Part shown: positions 11,261-22,200 of the stretch, piece by piece | Layout: each line of letters begins with the position of its first letter | Position numbering within the stretch: the stretch's first letter is position 1 | Origin: Chondrus crispus | Lineage: Eukaryota > Rhodophyta > Florideophyceae > Gigartinales > Gigartinaceae | NCBI RefSeq assembly: GCF_000350225.1 | Contig: NW_005178587.1 | Coordinates: 62,001 to 126,000, forward strand | Direction of reading: 5' to 3' | Length of the DNA: 64,000 nucleotides | Notes under the pieces: model-generated | The model's input: the letters and a program-made list of their open reading frames with translations, nothing else | What the model was told of the DNA's origin: nothing | Databases searched by the model: none | Made by a program: the position numbers and the translations under genes

Positions 11261-12889
11261 CACAAAATCATGGCCGACATGATGACCCGGTGGTTCAAGG
11301 GCTACCGTGGAAAACGAGGCGGCGTGAGACGCATAACGGAGGCGCTGGCAAGAATTGATCTTTTGCCCTCACCGCATGACGCCGAGTTCGAGTGGCATTC
11401 GGATGAAATGACAAAAAAGTCACAGACTCGACACAGAAGAACCCGTCTGGCCAAAGCAGAGATGTCGGGCGAAATGTACACGCTGGACGGAAAGGTCTGG
11501 GTTCCAGAAGCAGACCGCAATTTGCAACTGAAGATATTGGTTGCCGCCCATTGCGTAACTGCGGGACATCGCGGCGCAGACTCAACTGAAATCAGCATCA
11601 AAGAGAATATTATTTGGAGACACATTTCCAAAGACTGCCGAGAATTCGACAACTCATGTCTGCACTGCTTGGTGTCGAAATCGGGGCTCAAGGTACCTGG
11701 CCCACTATTAATGACGACACATGCAACAATCTCCGATGAAGTAGTGCACTTTGAATATCTATGTATGGGACCGGGTGTGGGTGAGAAGAAGTACGTCCTG
11801 GTCATGCAAGACGATTTGTCATCATATCGGTGGCTGACAGCTTGTAATCACTCCGACTCCGATACTGTTACTTCCGTAATGGCTCGTCGGGTTAGAGTAT
11901 TCACGGTGATGAACGTCTGGGTATCTGATCAAGGATCACATTTCAAGAACTGCGTCATGAAGGAACTAGCCAGACAGCACCGAATTAGACACAACTTTGC
12001 AGTTGCATACTCGCCATGGGTTAATGGTACAGTAGAGAACGCGATGAGTCACATTCGAAGAGCAACTACCGCCCTGCTATCTGAGTTCAGGGTTGGGCCT
12101 CAGGACTGGCCGTTGGTATTGGATATTGTAATGACAGCTCTCAACGAGTCCCCACTTCAAAGATTGGGCACTCATTGTAATGGGACATTCCGCACGCCGC
12201 TCGAGATAATGACAGGGCTCTGTCCTAACAGAACCCAATACAAGATCGCTGTGTCAGGAAATCCAAGCATGGATCACACGCTAGCAGAGGTTTGTGCCCG
12301 CCAGCTCATCAAAGTAGAAGACATACAACAATCTCTCGACAACATGCACAAAGATGTTTCGAACCGCGTGGCTGCCAATCGCAAGAAACAAATTGTTCAG
12401 CACAAGAAAAGGACGAAGATTTTCGCGCCAAGCTTTGATCTGGGCGACTACGTTCTGGTGCGTCGAGCACAAAACAAGGGTCATAAGCTTTCATTTCGTT
12501 TTTCGGGACCTCGCAGGTATACCAGGGTAATAGGGAATCTAGTTTATGAGGTCACAGGTCTAGCTGACGACAAGGTAGATTGTGTGCATGCGGCACGGAC
12601 GATCTTGTGTAGAGCTTCACTGGATGATAAATGCATATCAGATGAACTCAAGAAACAAGCCAAGCATTTGGAGACCCGATACGATCTGGTGGACTGGTTG
12701 ATGAACATTTCTAAGAAAGGTCCGGACATATTCATCCAAGTACAGTGGTTGGGCCTTCCAGAAAAGTGCCACTGGACGTGGCAGCGAATTGAAGAGCTAC
12801 ATGAAGACGTGTCAGATCGAGTTGAAGAGATTCTACGTTTATCAAAGAAGAAGATTGCTACAGAGAGTCAAATCCTACTAAAGATTTGA
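10985..12889 (+). pseudogene. Integrase with C-terminal chromodomain of gypsy element A
   Basis: A 634-aa open frame whose first 90 residues are out-of-frame RT/RNase H. The true integrase part starts around SGEHKIMADMMTRWF. It has the HHCC zinc region (AAHCVTAGHRG ... CLHCLVSK), then the catalytic core with MQDDLSSYRW, VSDQGSHFKN and YSPWVNGTVENAM. Gly-Thr-Val-Glu-Asn supplies the third acidic residue. The C-terminus has a chromodomain-like fold (IFIQVQWLGLPEKCHWTWQRIEEL), which in chromoviruses is thought to steer insertion to chromatin marks. The integrase part is open throughout, but upstream breaks make the element non-autonomous. Confidence 0.8.
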
Positions 12890-12936
12890 CAAGATACCAA
12901 ATGCGACCACTACCGAGTTCTGTCGCATGGGAGCTG

Positions 12937-13191
12937 TGTGGACGCTTACTGAGCTCATAAGGGTCCATGGGATCATGGTGCAGGAGTGAATGACAGTTGG
13001 TCGCTACGGCGAGCGCGGCGGGTCAGGTGTCAACTCTCCAAGATTAACATGCATTTCTAGTTAGCACTCTCCTCGTACAGGAGAGGGCATTTCGTCTAGT
13101 GTACTTGGGGAAGGGCATTTAAGGACCCTACGGCAAGCCCAAAGTAAAAGGTTACCATTCACACGAAGACATCCGCCCCCCAAGGTTTACA
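12937..13191 (+). repeat. 3' LTR of gypsy element A
   Basis: 255 bases, partner of 7863-8118, ending GGTTTACA. The sequence directly after it resumes the copia element, but in the RT C-terminus rather than in the protease where the 5' LTR begins. Confidence 0.85.
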
Positions 13192-13235
13192 AATCATACA
13201 AACAGAGAACATGGGACAGCCATGATTTTTTTGGA

Positions 13236-14050
13236 ATGAACATATCAAGATCTGAGGCTGGTACGATTGAGATTCAGCAGTTTGAATATGTTTCTAGGAT
13301 GGCTTTGGTACTCGAGGACGGTTCATTTGCTTCATTTAGAAGCTGCAGAGCTGCCTTGGCATGGGTCACGCACTCTAGAACAGACGTTTGCTTTGCAGTC
13401 AACCAGGCTGCACAAGTCACAGAAACGCATTTTGATATCAAAGATGTTCGATCTCTCAATAAGGCCGTCGAATCTGCAAAGAGAAGTCAGATAAGTCTTC
13501 GTTTCGGCGCACTACACGAAACATCATTGCACATACGAGTGTACGCGGACGAATCATTCGGTACCAATCGCGACTTTACGTCTCAGATTGGGTTCATTAT
13601 TTTGCTATGTGACATAGATAAACAATCCCATATCGTCGACTACTCAAGCAGAAAGTCGAAACGTGTGGTGAGATCGATACTGTATGCATTCAGTGACGGA
13701 TTTGTGGCTGCTTGTCCAATTCGTCATGATTAACAAGTCATTGTTTGGCAGGAAAATACCACTCAAAATGTTCACAGATTCTAAACAGCTTTTCGATGTA
13801 ATCATCAAAAGCTTAAGTACAATGGAAAGGCGTCTAAAGATCGAGGTAGCTGCAGTCAGGGAAGCATATAATTCTTTCCAAATATCGGAAGTCGGTCTAG
13901 TTGGAGGGAATACCAATATGGCGGATGCATTCACAAAATCATCCGCAAACAAGGCCTTGGACGAATTTATGGCAACACAATTGGACAATACGCTTATCGT
14001 TCAATGGGGTTTACGGTATAAAGTCGCTCGAGAAGTGAGTCTTGGTAGTG
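13236..14050 (+). pseudogene. Copia reverse transcriptase end and RNase H
   Basis: Frames 13236-13733 and 13684-14061 together give the end of a copia RT (GMNISRSEAGTIEIQQ, FRSCRAALAWVTHSRTDVCFAVNQAAQV) and the copia RNase H (YADESFGTNRDFTSQIGFIIL, VDYSSRKSKRVVRSI). Next come a conserved downstream block (PLKMFTDSKQLFDVI) and the usual C-terminal NMADAFTK motif. A frameshift lies near 13690-13730. It directly precedes the 3' LTR at 14051, as expected for copia order. Confidence 0.78.
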
Positions 14051-14347
14051 TGAATCCCTAGGCGTACATGCCCACCAATCAGAATGACCGTGGAGCTGCT
14101 TTGGAACCTCCCCGCACCTCGCCCCGTTATCTTCCACGTCATGGGGTTTAGATTTTTTTGCCGTGCAATCTCCCTTTGAAAGTAGATAAGTGTCGGGTTG
14201 TCCTCGAGTAGCGAAGGTCAGACTATGAACACGAACCCCAGAAATATTTGAGCAGCTGCAAGCACCTACATGGCTCGGATGTTGAGTCAGTAAAAGCAAA
14301 TACCGGACGTCGGTATTTTGCTGGTCATATATTTCAGAGTGTCTTCA
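14051..14347 (+). repeat. 3' LTR of copia element
   Basis: Partner of 5212-5504. Starts TGAATCCCTAGGCGTACATG and ends near GTCTTCA. The next bases TTTGG resemble TTTGA upstream of the 5' LTR. Confidence 0.78.
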
Positions 14348-14820
14348 TTTGGACTCCCACTTTACAGTACAGGTAGAGACAGATTGCTATGAGCATTTTT
14401 AAGAGGTCATGCATGATTATGCATGAGACTGATGATGCCTCAGCGTCCAGAGGACCTTCTTTTTGCGCCTAGCAAACACTGCCGATTATGACGTAGCCAT
14501 TGTGGTTACATCCAGACTACAGTAAGGCACGCCCCGTAATAAGACATAGACAATAGGGCATGCCATACTCGCGAAGCAATAAAGTCGCCGACGGCTACCC
14601 ACTCTCTCTGGGATTAGGGGCATCGGAGTTCATGTAATCACAGGTTATGGGCACCACGAACCACTGAGCACGATCTGACCCACTCGATCCCCAACAAAGA
14701 AGACGTTAAACCACAAGCACGACGAACCGAACTGCACCATCACACAAGACAAAGAAGCGACCTCCTCCGATTCGACTCACACAACCCAGAACAACCGAAA
14801 AAAGCGCCGACACCAAAAGA

Positions 14821-15702
14821 ATGAGTGAGAGAACCAACATGTCACAGGGAAGCCTCTCCATACTAGCACTCTCCAATTTTTCATACTGGTACGACGCGTT
14901 GGAAATCCACGCGCGAACTATCGATGTCCAAGAACAACTCACACAAACGATTCCGCAAGACATCGACACAGCGCACAGGAACGCGCAACAAAAGAAGCAT
15001 GATCAGTTGAAGAAGGCCATCATGCAGAGCTCTAGCGAAAGTGTTGTCAAACTGGTACCGCAACACATTCCCAGATACGACCCATCTGTGATATACACAA
15101 TCCTGAAACAAGCCGTCCAGAGCAGCTCCATCGAGAACCACGAGCTATTGGACGCCGAGGCTCGCAACCTCCAGTTCAAAGCCGGTCAAGAGCTCAAAGA
15201 ATATTTCAACGGACACAGAGACATCCGATACAGGATGCAAGTGTCCGGATATCCCAATATAGACAACGAAAGAACCACGGTGAGATATATAGTGCAAGGC
15301 TAGGCGCACCACCGCGATATGCACGCATTCGCAATAATGCTGGCATGCAATCCACCAAACACTATCAGGGAGTTCACAAATAACATCCAACAAGCACAAC
15401 TAATCCAAACCCAGGCGCCCACACAACAGCCTCAACCCTCAACAGCACCACCAAAAAATGGGAAAAGTACCCAGAGAGCCGTTGACCACACGGCACCACA
15501 AAAAACAGAACCACACAGCGACATTACGACAAACCGCAAGGGCACAAAGGCACATGGTGCCACATCCACGGTAGTGTCACACACATCACGGACAAATTCT
15601 TCGCACGTACACACTACCCCACGCCAAGCAAAGTCCAAGCGAACACAGCCACAGAGTCCAACTGCAACGACCACGAGCAGAGAGTCGAGACCAGCGAAGT
15701 GA
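14821..15702 (+). pseudogene. Copia gag with in-frame stop
   Basis: Starts at ATG 14821 (MSERTNMSQG; ATG 14839 is an alternative). The 160-aa first part resembles a copia UBN2-type gag (LSNFSYWYDALEIHARTIDV, AIMQSSSESVVKLVP, KAGQELKEYFNG). A TAG at 15301-15303 interrupts the frame, which then stays open to 15702 as a low-complexity, Thr/Pro/Gln-rich tail. Gag would form the particle. Apart from one stop the frame is long, so decay is less advanced here than in the neighbouring element. Confidence 0.6.
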
Positions 15703-16791
15703 ATGAGCTCCGCGTTCGCCTCCAAATATTGGAAGATGCGATCCCAGAGCAACGCGCCGCCGGCCAGGGTAAGCAATCATTCATACTATATGACGGCGCA
15801 GAACCAACGCATACCGCTACACCCTACGCGAGCATGCAACCCAGCTTCGGTACACCGACCCAGACTGAAACGGGCCAACGCGTACGCATAACTCACTCTG
15901 GCCACATAGACATACCGACGAAGGAGAATAAGATAGAGGTACCAGCTGTCCACACACCAAAGATCACACAAAATTTGCTCTCCTTTCACGACCTGACACA
16001 ACACGGTTACGCCACATTCACAAGGACGCATGCACACCTGCACGCACCGACCATGTTACAACCAGCCATACTCACGGCACAATACTCCCAAGGACAATAC
16101 CGCCTCACTAACTTGTCGTCACACAACGCCAAAGGAGCACGTACAGACAGCAGTAAGAAACGAACGATAAAAACAAAAACCAGGTCACCACCAACAACAA
16201 GCGGGCACCCTGCACCCAAAACTACAAAGCCCACACAAAACCAAGGCATCCTGTACTCAGGACCCACGAAAAAACCAACCCTGAGAACAGCAACTACGAT
16301 GAAACACATAGCCAAAAAACCGAAAGGCAACACAAGAGCTTATGCACGAGTGTCATCTACGGCTACGGCACGAAGACCCGAAGACCACTTCAATCATGTA
16401 GAAGAATGGACTCCTCCCGCACCTCCCTCGAGGTCACACAGACAACAACGAGCAGATAACATGCAGCGGCTGCATTGACGGCAAAACGACTACGAGACTG
16501 CACCGACGGACAACCCAGGACGCCACAAAATGAGAAAGCCTCTACTTGAACGTATGGGGACCGCTCAAGCCGACATTCACACAAAACGCAAATTATTTTC
16601 TCTCTGTGATTTACACGGCAACACGGTACATATGGGTGTATTGTCTCACAAATCGTGCACAGGTCTCGAAGACGATCATCAATGCCATAGAACAAATAGC
16701 GACACAGGAAGAGCATTATCCGATACTCATAGTAACTGACAACTCGAAGGAATATCTAGAAAAGACAGGACAAGAAGCTGTAATGCACTGA
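15555..16791 (+). pseudogene. Copia pol start: CCHH knuckle, protease, integrase N-terminus
   Basis: In the frame one base back from gag, a knuckle-like WCHIHGSVTHITDKF opens at 15555. The 259-aa frame 15699-16478 follows, with a protease-like region (LYDGAEPTHTA in place of the usual DSGA, then VRITHSGHIDIP and ITQNLLSFHDLTQHGY). Integrase follows across a frameshift: ITCSGCIDGKTT, LNVWGPLKPTFTQNANYFL, YTATRYIWVYCLTNRAQV and TDNSKEY at 16546-16791. The third catalytic Glu and everything downstream are missing. Confidence 0.62.
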
Positions 16792-16920
16792 CCCACCTTT
16801 CCATTTTCTCAGGGGACACCTGTCCACGGCCAGCACGACTCCTTCTCTGGGGCATACTTGTACCTCTTGCCACGTATAACCAAGCATCAAGGCCCCTGTG
16901 TCCAGGTGTCATTCCCAACG

Positions 16921-17413
16921 TGTAATGGTTGTCATACCTCCCCACGAGAAGTTTCTCCGGCTGTCGTCGCCGTCGTTTTAATTTAGTATTTTTAGATTAA
17001 TTAATTATAGCTCCGACGTCCGCTCGTATATAGCCGACGTCCGACCCTAAGTAAATCCTCACGAAGCCTTGGGTCAAGAACTTGGGTTCTGGAATGGGAG
17101 TCGTAGCCTCGCGCCGGTCCCCGTCACACGACGGTACCACGCGAGCTATCTACGTCCCCGATTCCCACCTACCTCTACCACGCGCGCCCTCTGCTCCCCT
17201 ACTGTAGCCTGCGCTCCAGCCTGTCCCTACCGCTCCGACACTCCTGGGCGTGTTCTCCGTTTCCTTTTTACCCCTCTAATTCCCTACCGCGCTTCGCGCC
17301 CGGCCCCATACCGGTCCCTTACGGGTGGTCCCCGCGACAACACCCCCAACCCGTCCCCAAACGCGCGTGCTCCGCCAGAGGGGGATCCCACCCTTCCCCC
17401 TCAGTGCACGACA
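16921..17413 (+). repeat. Putative gypsy 5' LTR fragment with primer binding site
   Basis: From TGTAATGG at 16921 the sequence has a TATA-like AT-rich stretch and a CT-rich body, and ends GTGCACGACA at 17413. It is followed within a few bases by TCTCCCGACCTAGAA, the same primer-binding-like string that follows the 5' LTR of the gypsy element at 45105. The LTR ends of the two elements are also alike (GTGCACGACA / TTGCACTACA). Internal sequence is cut off by the CACTG terminus at 17504. The left border is uncertain. Confidence 0.42.
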
Positions 17414-17503
17414 TTTTGTTCTCCCGACCTAGAAGTCTACGGAGTGTCCCTTATCCCTTACCGTTTTTGGTCCTAGGTGTTCTCTCTCTGTTTCAACAGG
17501 TTT

Positions 17504-18300
17504 CACTGCAGAGGCAAAGTACCAGGAACAACAATACTTGTAGTATTCCGAAACATTAAAGTAATATCGTGTCATGATATATGTAATGTTTTTGGACGAT
17601 ACGTTTTTGGGATACCAGAATAGTATTGTCCGGACAACAATACATCAGCATTCCAGGAATGATAATAAAACGTCCGTGTACGATGAAAACATCAGAATTC
17701 GGGTACCACTTGCATCAGCCGTGAACAATAGATATAATGTCATTGTAAACATTAAAACATCAACAATGGACGTTACTTATAATGTGTTATTGAAACACTA
17801 TACGTAGCGTATGTGAACATTATAGGCACTGTCTGTGGAAACGATAAATGAATCATTTCAGCACACTATATATAATAATATTAGATGGCACTAAATGCAA
17901 CGTGCAGAAACGTTAAATATAATGTTCCTTGAAAAACTTTAAACATTGTCCAACGACAATATAAAATATTCATTAATTTTATTATTACTTATATCGTACA
18001 GAAACGTGAAATATAACGTTCGAATAAACACTGGTAATGTTGTCCAACGACAATATATATTAGTAATATTTTGAATTATTACTTTCATCGTTCTGTGCAC
18101 GTTACATGTAATATGTCGGAATAGCAATAAACGTATCGTTCGTGAACACTATAATCGTGGTTTTCAGAAGTAATACTTATATTGGTTTTGGATGGTAGTT
18201 GATACTTGTTCTGAGACGACAATATAATGTTGCTGGACGACATTTGTAGTGTTTAGGAATTGGTAATGTAATGTTTTGGGGACTACATTTGCAATGGTTG
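17504..18300 (+). repeat. Left terminal/subterminal inverted repeat of the CACTA-like element
   Basis: AT-rich, without genes. It aligns in inverse orientation with 38900-39577. Shared blocks include GAACAACAA.ACTTGTAG, TTCGGGTACCACTTG, AACATTA...ATCAACAATGGACG and TTGTCCAACGACAATA. The motif TTGTCC/GGACAA and its neighbours recur many times in both orientations, for example near 17623, 17947 and 18043. That pattern resembles the subterminal binding-site arrays of CACTA elements. Confidence 0.68.
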
Positions 18301-19126
18301 TAAAGCACTAAACTAAATGTAAGGAATGATAACGGAATCGCTGCCTGACGACACTGTTGATGGATGTGAAAACAAGCGTTTCATAGGCCAGTACCTACAT
18401 GTATTATCAATATTGATGCAGCTGCAACAGACACAACAGTTGTGTCTGTCGATGATCGTCTTCGTCATGCCTGAGGATGTTTTTCATCGACATGGCTGCG
18501 GATAGTCGTCTTCGTCCTGCCGCAGATGGCGGTTTTTGGGGGGTAGAGCCTGTTAGCTGTGCCCCTGAAATTCGCAGCACTTTCAGGTTGTTGACTTTTG
18601 CCGGCGGTTGGTCCCTCTGTTTCGTGGCACTAGGAGGATCATATCACGTGCGGGATAGTTGTGAAGTTTCGTTAGTATCTCACTGTGAATCGTGTCGCCT
18701 GCGGTGATGGTAACTCACTGTGGATCGTGTCGCCTGCTGTGATGGAAGCTCAATGTTGATAGCACATTGCGGATCTCATCCACTGGGAGAGTGGCGGCAC
18801 TACGGCGTTGGTATCACGCTGCTCATGGATGTTTTGGGCTTAAGGTCAGCTCAAAGGATGAGTGCAACGTACTTATAGGGATTCGTGAATACATTTGGAG
18901 CTCGAATGTATCCTCAAGCGCTATAAACGTGAGCCGGTTGTGACCTAAATTGGGTTCTTACGACGAAACGGATGATGCTGCACCACTAAAACGTCATTTC
19001 CGTTTTGTCCATGGGATGAACAAGTAAAGCACAGCACAGGTGTACAGCAACTCGAATTGGAAGCCAATGACCTGCAAAATATGTTTACAGAATTTCAGTC
19101 AGCCAATTAGCAGGTGTGATTCACGC
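18301..19126. other. Leader region between left inverted repeat and transposase
   Basis: No gene recognised. It holds a perfect small inverted repeat at 18427-18449 (ACAGACACAAC, one base, then its complement), a two-copy direct repeat of about 35 bases at 18679-18748 (CTCACTGTG.ATCGTGTCGC), and GC-mixed sequence that probably forms the promoter and 5' leader of the transposase gene. Confidence 0.45.
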
Positions 19127-19182
19127 ATGTAATCCAGGCTGATATCAGACTGTTGACAGTCTGGTATCAGCCTGGATTACAT
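19127..19182. repeat. 56-base near-perfect palindrome upstream of the transposase
   Basis: Arms of 27 bases (19127-19153 and 19156-19182) are complementary with one mismatch around a TG spacer. The arm begins ATGTAATCCAGGCTGATATC. It lies about 80 bases before the transposase start codon and could act as a regulatory site, a recombination hairpin or the remnant of a small insertion. Confidence 0.85.
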
Positions 19183-19263
19183 TCACATTCATGAAATACG
19201 AGTCTGGTATGAGGTGGCTCCAATTGCACTCTCATCCGATGTCTTCCTCGCTTCTAACAGCTA

Positions 19264-22200
19264 ATGAAGAAAAGAATTCGGAAGCGACGGAACATGTTCC
19301 AGCTCGGGAGTCGGGGAAGAAGGGGTCGCATTGCGTACGACGATCGGTGGGGAGAACATCATGAGGAGACATTTCATCTGGCAGATACATCCGCTCCCTC
19401 AACACACAGTGCTGATGGAACGACACAAAACTGTACGGGTGCCGAGAAAGGTTGCGATGAAATCCGAGGAGCGGGTGCAGCGGAAACAAAAGAAGAAGAA
19501 ATGGCAGAGGCGGAGGATAGAGATCATAAAGATGTGTGTTTTGAGACTATAGAGGGGTTCAGAACCCCTATGGTCCACGAAATGCAGTTCGCAGATGAAA
19601 TTCCAGTCGCGGAGATGCATGAAACGAATGGGCAAGACATGGGTGGCATGGTAGATATGGTACTTGAACACGTGAGGGGTACGACAAATGAACTAGTGGT
19701 CGGGCTCAGTGCACAGGACGAGGAAGATGAAATGCATCATGATATAGGACTGCAGTTGGATGTTGCGGAGATCCGTCGTGGATGGAAGAAGCTTAGCGTG
19801 TGGCAAAATATAATGGCTGTTTTACTTGTGTCCGGGACCGTTCGGTACTCTAAGTCTGGTTATAACATCTTTCGGAGCTGTTTCAACCACCTTCTAAAGA
19901 AATACGAGCCGGGGGGGAAATTGTTTCCTGACTACTCTACGGTTTATCGGACTCTGTCCCCTTTGCTTAGAGAGTGGGGTTTTGTGATGAGCATGGAATG
20001 CGAGGCGATTTTAGATACTTCGAAATCGGGCTCCAGACACTCTTCAGTCACTGCAGGGAGTTGGGCCAGTTTCAAGCCGTTTCAAAGTCATATTGCCATC
20101 ATCTTGGTCTTTGATGGACTTGGCGTGCCGCGAGACATGGAATGTACTGAAAGGCGCTGCGAAAGACTCCATCTCTCCTAGCTCGGGAGCTCTGTTCTCC
20201 ACTATCGAAAGCGTTCCCATGGTTCGAAATAGAGATCTCATTCTGGACATCGCTCGTAACGTCCTTCCCAGCACCGGCGACGAAACCGCGCCCTCCTGCC
20301 CATTGCTCACTGCGTACAGGGGAGATGGAGGAGTGGTCACCTTGCACTTGCGGAAGGAACCGCCATTTCCGCATGAAGTATTGTACACTCTGGATATGTG
20401 TAGCGGAGCAGATCCAAGATGTTTCAAATTGACGTTCAGGGTTGTCACAACCTCTCTCGTAGTGTCATGGAGAGACGGACCACCCCTGACCGAAGCGTCG
20501 AGGTCGGAGTTACGTTACGGAACATGGAAGGGATTTCGGCGACCAACAACGGACCTGTGGCGCGCTGGTGACATTAGCACAGTTCTACATATCAGTGCTG
20601 AGCTGGATTATGTCATGGTACTAATTCAGCATCACAACAGATCAACACAGGGAGGGCAGCAAATTGAGCTTGTGTGCATACCCTTCGCTTGCGAGGTTGG
20701 AGACGATGGAGCTGATCATCCTTTACGCATCTCATTTCATACAGCTTCGAAGGTTTCCGTGGTGGACGTCATGGTGGCCGGCAACCAGCCATCTCTTTCA
20801 TTTCAACACTCCCGACCCCCAATTTCACCGTCATATGGTAAGCTTAAAGACGGAAGGAAATACTTTGTTGACCATATCCTACTATATTCAGATGGATTTT
20901 CCCCGTTCGGATTTAAAGCGGGTTCAGCGGGGGGTGTCTATTGTCTCTCCCTAAACTATCCTCCGGAATGTAGAAGTAGTAGAGAGCGAGTACGTATTCT
21001 TGCCCTGACTGAACCTGGAGTGTCAACGAAGGAAGGTCTGAAGCAAGTAGTAGCAGACCTCGTCAAATCATCAACAGAGGGTATACCTGCCAGAAGTGCC
21101 GATGGGGAGGATTTGCTGCTGTTTACCGATGTGGTTGGTTTCGTGAGCGACTACCACGAGGTTGGGCATGTCCTGGATGTGGTGGGAGTGAATGGCACAG
21201 CACCATGCAACCTCTGCTCGTTCATGCGATTTAAAGGGCCTAAAGGACTCGCATCGTGATATGCATACACCACGGACATTCACAGCGCAGACGCATGTTT
21301 CGCGAGAAATGCAGAAAGAACGAAGGCCTTACGAGCCTCTGGTATCTCGGATGTAGAGCTGAACGCATTGGGCCTGAACGGAAATGACGATGCAGCAAGG
21401 AAAGCAAGTCCTTTTGTTTCTTTTTCTCAGGATTTGAAGAACGCGTTGAAAAAAACCACGATACCGCTGACCGAACACAACGTCCCAGTCGCAAACCCTA
21501 GGTTTGACCCGTATCGCTCAATGCTTGTTGCCCCCGACCATCTCCTGGCTGGTAACGCAATTAATATTTTAACCCTTGCCTTTAAGTCCCTTCCTACCGC
21601 AACTAGAGGAAAGCAGGTAGACGGGTTAATCTGTTCCTTGTTGCGAACAAACCGCCTGGTAACTGAGACACGCATCTACAATTTCAGTACAAATAGTATG
21701 TACACGGCAAGCATATCGGCAACGTTTTCGATATTATTGATTGCTTCTCCTGTATTCAAAGAGATTGTTGATAACCTATCCTGCCCTCAAGAAATATCTA
21801 ATGTATCCAAACAAGCACTGTGTTCAATTGTACAGAACCTCAGTTTGTTTAGCAAACTTGTCAGCAAGACATACTGGTATCCTAAGCTGCATGTGGATGG
21901 ATTGGAGCAGGTGAAAAGGTACAATCGTGAAGATGGCACGGCGCATATGGCAGACTTGGAACGCCATTGCAAGATGTACATACGAAACTGCAATGACCTT
22001 TGTCGAAGCAGTACTATGGCGGGGAAAGAGCTGGACAAGCCGAATATCCATCGGCTTCTAGAGCTTTATATGCATTCTATCCCTGCAATGGGTCACGTGC
22101 AGCACTTCGCCGAACTTGTTTTCGAATGCGCTCACCAGCCCCTTAAGCAGGCCATGGCAGATTCCAACGGTCATGACGCCCATATACAGGGAATGGATCA

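Larger units (their letters stand above)
7863..13191 (+). mobile_element. Ty3/gypsy chromovirus inside the copia element
   Basis: LTRs of 256 and 255 bases (7863-8118 and 12937-13191) begin TGTGGACGCTTACT and end GGTTTACA. Internal order is gag, protease, RT, RNase H, integrase, chromodomain, as in Ty3/gypsy chromoviruses. Coding capacity is broken by a frameshift in gag, a stop between RT and RNase H, and further frame changes. The five bases before the first LTR (CATTC) and after the second (AATCA) do not match, so there is no target-site duplication. Confidence 0.85.
5212..14347 (+). mobile_element. Ty1/copia retrotransposon, degenerate, hosting a gypsy element
   Basis: Two LTRs of about 295 bases (5212-5504 and 14051-14347) start TGAATCCCTAGG and share long identical blocks, for example around GACCGTGGAGCTGC and ATACCGGACGTCGG. 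Inside them, in copia order, lie a gag-like frame with a CCHC knuckle (7318-7365), an aspartic protease motif ADTGANQSVIG (about 7813-7845), and, after the nested gypsy element, the end of reverse transcriptase and a copia-type RNase H. Integrase and the RT core are absent. The flanking pentamers are close but not identical (TTTGA/TTTGG when one base of slack is allowed). Many stops and frameshifts show the element is long dead. Confidence 0.75.
14348..16791 (+). mobile_element. Second Ty1/copia element, 3'-truncated
   Basis: Contains a gag gene, a protease-like region and the start of integrase, then ends without RT or RNase H. The sense strand is strikingly rich in A and C. No matching LTR pair was found. 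The stretch 14348-14700 (with an AATAAA near 14578) may be part of its 5' LTR or leader. Sequence after 16791 no longer reads as copia. Confidence 0.65.
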
